Source: Pseudomonadota bacterium (GTDB lineage: Bacteria > Pseudomonadota > Gammaproteobacteria > Burkholderiales > SG8-39). From it: a stretch of 64,000 bases of DNA. The position numbers and the translations under genes were made by a program. The notes beneath the pieces are model-generated. The model was given only the letters and a program-made list of their open reading frames with translations. It did no database searches and had not been told where the DNA came from. Where the stretch lies: assembly GCA_947455195.1 (NCBI GenBank), contig CANGMI010000004.1:390101-454100 (forward strand), in the 5' to 3' direction. Positions 61,838 to 64,000 of the stretch are shown piece after piece (within the stretch, counting starts at the first letter, position 1; every line of letters begins with the position of its first letter).

Positions 61838-62466
61838 TCTACCTGTACTGGTACCTCGGGGTCGGCGCTGCGGTGCTTGCCATCGTCTTTGGCGCGCACC
61901 GGCTGACAAAAGAGCATGAGTCGGAGTCGATTCGAGAAATCCTCGATGCGGTGAACCCCGAGCGCAAGAAGCTTTCGTACCGAATCCTGAACAACTTCGT
62001 GGCGCCGGCGCTCGCTGCCGTGGCCATCGTCGTCGTCTGGCCCGTTGCCATCTACATAAAGGGCAAGGAGGTCTTCTCGAAGAAGGGATCGTCTGCATTG
62101 CAGGAGGAACGCGAGTTCGCAGTCGAGCGCGCTCACCTGCATGAACTACTGACAGTCCCGCAGATCGAGGCACGAGAAGTGGTGGAAGACCCCTTGGGTG
62201 CCGTTCCGAACTTGCCCTTCGGCCACCTGAATGAAGCCTGGAAGACCTTCATCGCAGGTGTCGCAGCTGACGAGGAGCTTTGGTCATTCACGGCGCCCTG
62301 GCAGACGACGTGGGGGCGCAAGGAGATCAGAACCGGATATGTGGTCGTGCATGGCGGCAGCCCGGCCAAGCACTTTCTGACCATGTGGAAGGAGATCGAG
62401 GACGAGCCCGTTGATGGTGAAGCTCCCCATGCAGCCGGTGCCGACGGAACACGGTTGTCGAGGTAG
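61834..62466 (+). CDS. Hypothetical membrane protein, 210 aa
   Basis: The GTG start overlaps the previous stop. Two hydrophobic helices (residues 2-20 and about 50-72) are separated by a short basic loop, and a cytoplasmic C-terminal domain of ~130 residues follows (LNEAWKTFIAGVAADEELWSF, GYVVVHGGSPAKHFLTMWKE). No family recognised. Confidence 0.7.
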   Translation: MIYLYWYLGVGAAVLAIVFGAHRLTKEHESESIREILDAVNPERKKLSYRILNNFVAPALAAVAIVVVWPVAIYIKGKEVFSKKGSSALQEEREFAVERAHLHELLTVPQIEAREVVEDPLGAVPNLPFGHLNEAWKTFIAGVAADEELWSFTAPWQTTWGRKEIRTGYVVVHGGSPAKHFLTMWKEIEDEPVDGEAPHAAGADGTRLSR

Positions 62467-62482
62467 CAGAAAGGATTTGGGT

Positions 62483-63241
62483 ATGCACAACATTGAGATG
62501 CACGAGATGACGGAAGCCTTCTTTCCGTGCTGGAAGGCCGCCGGCCTCCACCTGAGCAAGCAAGTCGATGGCGGGATCCAGTCCTGGCTGCGCGCACATC
62601 CCTACCCGCCGTTCCTGGAGCACCTGTCGTTTCGGCTCGGCAATCAGTTGTTCTTCGTCCGTGTCGAGGACGCGGACGGCAAGGCCCTGGGCCCTGGCAC
62701 CCTCCGTGGGCTTGCTGCCGCCGCCAGAGACGCCAATGGACACGCCTGCATCCTGCCAATGAAGAAGAAGCTCTTCGGCGGCTCCTGGGTGGCCGACATG
62801 CCGGGTTGGGGCTTGCTGAACGCAGAGACCAGAAAGCCGATCAACCCGGTGTCCCTGGTCACCGAAGAGAAAATTGGGATGACGCCGTGGGAGGTGCATG
62901 ACATGGCGGTTCAGGTGGTCCGGGACTACCTGCAGAAAGAAGGCTTCGAGTTGATGTCCTGGCAAGGCAACCCTGAGGTCGACCCGTCGATCTGGTTTGT
63001 GGGCAAGACCAGGAGACCCGAGTGGGTCGTCGTGCGGTCGGCCAAGTTCCCGGCCAGCAACGCCGACCGCCCGACCAACTGGGCTGCCATTGCAGATGGT
63101 TGCGCAAGGCTGAGTACCACTGGGCACTTCGCGTCGGTCGCTGTTGTCAGCGTGAACCAGCCCTTCGCGTCCAGTGAAGAAGCACCCGTACCCTTGTGGC
63201 GCGGGCACGGGATGCATGTGCGCTTCGACGGATTGGAATGA
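62483..63241 (+). CDS. Hypothetical protein, 252 aa
   Basis: A soluble protein (ATG 62483, AAGGA upstream). Notable segments are FLEHLSFRLGNQLFFVRVED and WQGNPEVDPSIWFVGKTRRPEWVVVR; the latter resembles the core of restriction-like or NTF2-like folds, but I cannot assign it. Its stop codon is 23 bases upstream of the next start, in the same operon. Confidence 0.7.
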   Translation: MHNIEMHEMTEAFFPCWKAAGLHLSKQVDGGIQSWLRAHPYPPFLEHLSFRLGNQLFFVRVEDADGKALGPGTLRGLAAAARDANGHACILPMKKKLFGGSWVADMPGWGLLNAETRKPINPVSLVTEEKIGMTPWEVHDMAVQVVRDYLQKEGFELMSWQGNPEVDPSIWFVGKTRRPEWVVVRSAKFPASNADRPTNWAAIADGCARLSTTGHFASVAVVSVNQPFASSEEAPVPLWRGHGMHVRFDGLE

Positions 63242-63264
63242 CGGCGCAAGGACGGGCAACCCGA

Positions 63265-63894
63265 ATGAACATGCGCGATCAGTGTCCGCCGTGGGTGATC
63301 TTTCATGTGCCTCACGATTCGACGCTTGTTCCATCAGAGGTGAGGCGCCAGATCACCTTGACCGATGACGAGCTGGACGAAGAGTTGATCAAGATGACCG
63401 ATCACTTGACCCTCTCTCTGTTCGCCTCGGGTGCGCCGGAAGCTCAGGTCATCCGAGCGCCCGCCAGCCGATTGGTGGTGGACGTAGAGCGATTCGCGGA
63501 CGACCGGAACGAGCCGATGGCAGACCGTGGAATGGGCGCCGTCTATTCCGTGACCTCAGGCCTGAAACCGTTGCGACGACCGTTATTCGATGGAGAACGC
63601 GACGCCTTGATGTCGGCGTACTACCGTCCGCATCACGCCCGGCTCGAAGCCGCAGTGTCGGCGGCCATCGACCTTCACGGTCGCTGCCTGGTGATCGATT
63701 GCCACAGCTTTCCGAGCCTGGCGCTACCGTACGAATTCGCCGACCCCGCTGTAGCGAGACCGGATATCTGCATCGGCACTGACGCTTTCCATACCAGTGG
63801 CGAATTGGCTGTCGCCTTCGTCGCAGCCTTCCAGCGCGAAGGATGGAGCGTTGGGGCGCGACAATCATCTTGGCCGGTTGAACGACAACCATGA
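63265..63894 (+). CDS. N-formylglutamate amidohydrolase-like protein, 3' truncated
   Basis: The visible 209 codons carry the family metal and substrate motifs: FHVPHDSTLVP, MTDHLT, APASRLVVDVERF, YRPHH and VIDCHSFPS. Family members are usually longer and continue after GWSV with an N-x-P-Y type region. Here the frame turns into unrelated residues at about 63856 and stops at 63894, exactly where insertion-sequence-like repeats begin. It is probably inactivated or altered by an insertion. Despite the name, many such homologues are peptidoglycan or unknown amidases. Confidence 0.75.
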   Translation: MNMRDQCPPWVIFHVPHDSTLVPSEVRRQITLTDDELDEELIKMTDHLTLSLFASGAPEAQVIRAPASRLVVDVERFADDRNEPMADRGMGAVYSVTSGLKPLRRPLFDGERDALMSAYYRPHHARLEAAVSAAIDLHGRCLVIDCHSFPSLALPYEFADPAVARPDICIGTDAFHTSGELAVAFVAAFQREGWSVGARQSSWPVERQP

Positions 63895-64000
63895 TGGCCG
63901 GTGGTGAGGAGTCGAAGGCGGCGTAGCCGCCGTAGATGACGAGCCACCGGCGGCGCCGGGTTGGCGGGGTTCAGGATGGCGGCCTCAAGTCTGAACAAGA
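63859..64000. mobile_element. Probable end of an insertion sequence (IS21-like), partial
   Basis: Two imperfect direct repeats of 22 bases (cgacaatcatcttggccggt at 63859, cgacaaccatgatggccggt at 63883) start where the amidohydrolase homology ends. Repeats of this form are typical of the termini of IS21-family elements in proteobacteria, as far as I recall. The rest of the element lies beyond the window, so no transposase can be shown. Confidence 0.4.

Overview
This is a high-GC, gene-dense window that looks like a betaproteobacterium (Burkholderiales or Rhodocyclales type). The organism call is an inference from GC content, codon use and the mix of families. No rRNA, tRNA or CRISPR array was seen.

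Layout. (1) 1-4.0 kb, + strand: a tightly overlapping set of a RibD-type reductase, an MDR oxidoreductase, a pterin-synthase homologue lacking catalytic residues, a GT4 glycosyltransferase and a SAM methyltransferase. This looks like an uncharacterised modified-pterin or glycoside pathway. (2) 4.1-11.55 kb, - strand: the most interesting locus. A five-gene operon encodes a retron-type reverse transcriptase with a ~620-residue N-terminal extension, a DNA methyltransferase, an unknown protein, a MoxR AAA+ ATPase and a vWA protein with an HExxH metallopeptidase-like domain. Directly upstream is a 197-nt region with retron msr-msd architecture: perfect 13-bp a1/a2 repeats, two small msr hairpins and a long msd hairpin. 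A promoter is placed so that transcription would start at a1. I know of no described retron with this cargo. (3) 11.8-19.0 kb: TerC, a start-less NeuD-like acetyltransferase remnant, a DCC/Cys-rich/DUF3429 set, HigBA, and orphan genes. Two related repeats that may be att scars flank the HigBA segment. (4) 19.0-47.4 kb: an integrative-conjugative-element transfer region with TIGR03747, TraD and a short MobH-like TraI on the - strand, then a complete F-type T4SS on the + strand. AbiE and a SEC-C nuclease sit as cargo between the two transfer blocks. TraN is split into two genes. (5) 47.4-57.6 kb, - strand: a defence-type operon (AlpA-like HTH, DUF499 ATPase, DUF3780, DUF1156 methyltransferase, PLD-helicase). 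(6) 57.7-64 kb, + strand: a promoter and a structured RNA whose last hairpin is both a terminator and a carrier of the Shine-Dalgarno of the next gene. It leads an operon of DUF3293, small ORFs, an SNF2-SWIM helicase and four unknown proteins (one frameshifted). The window ends with an N-formylglutamate amidohydrolase homologue cut off at what looks like the end of an insertion sequence.

How it works together: most of the window is accessory DNA, a conjugative element plus at least four defence or toxin-antitoxin modules (retron operon, HigBA, AbiE/SEC-C, DUF499/DUF1156). All functions are read from sequence motifs and gene order; no database search was possible.
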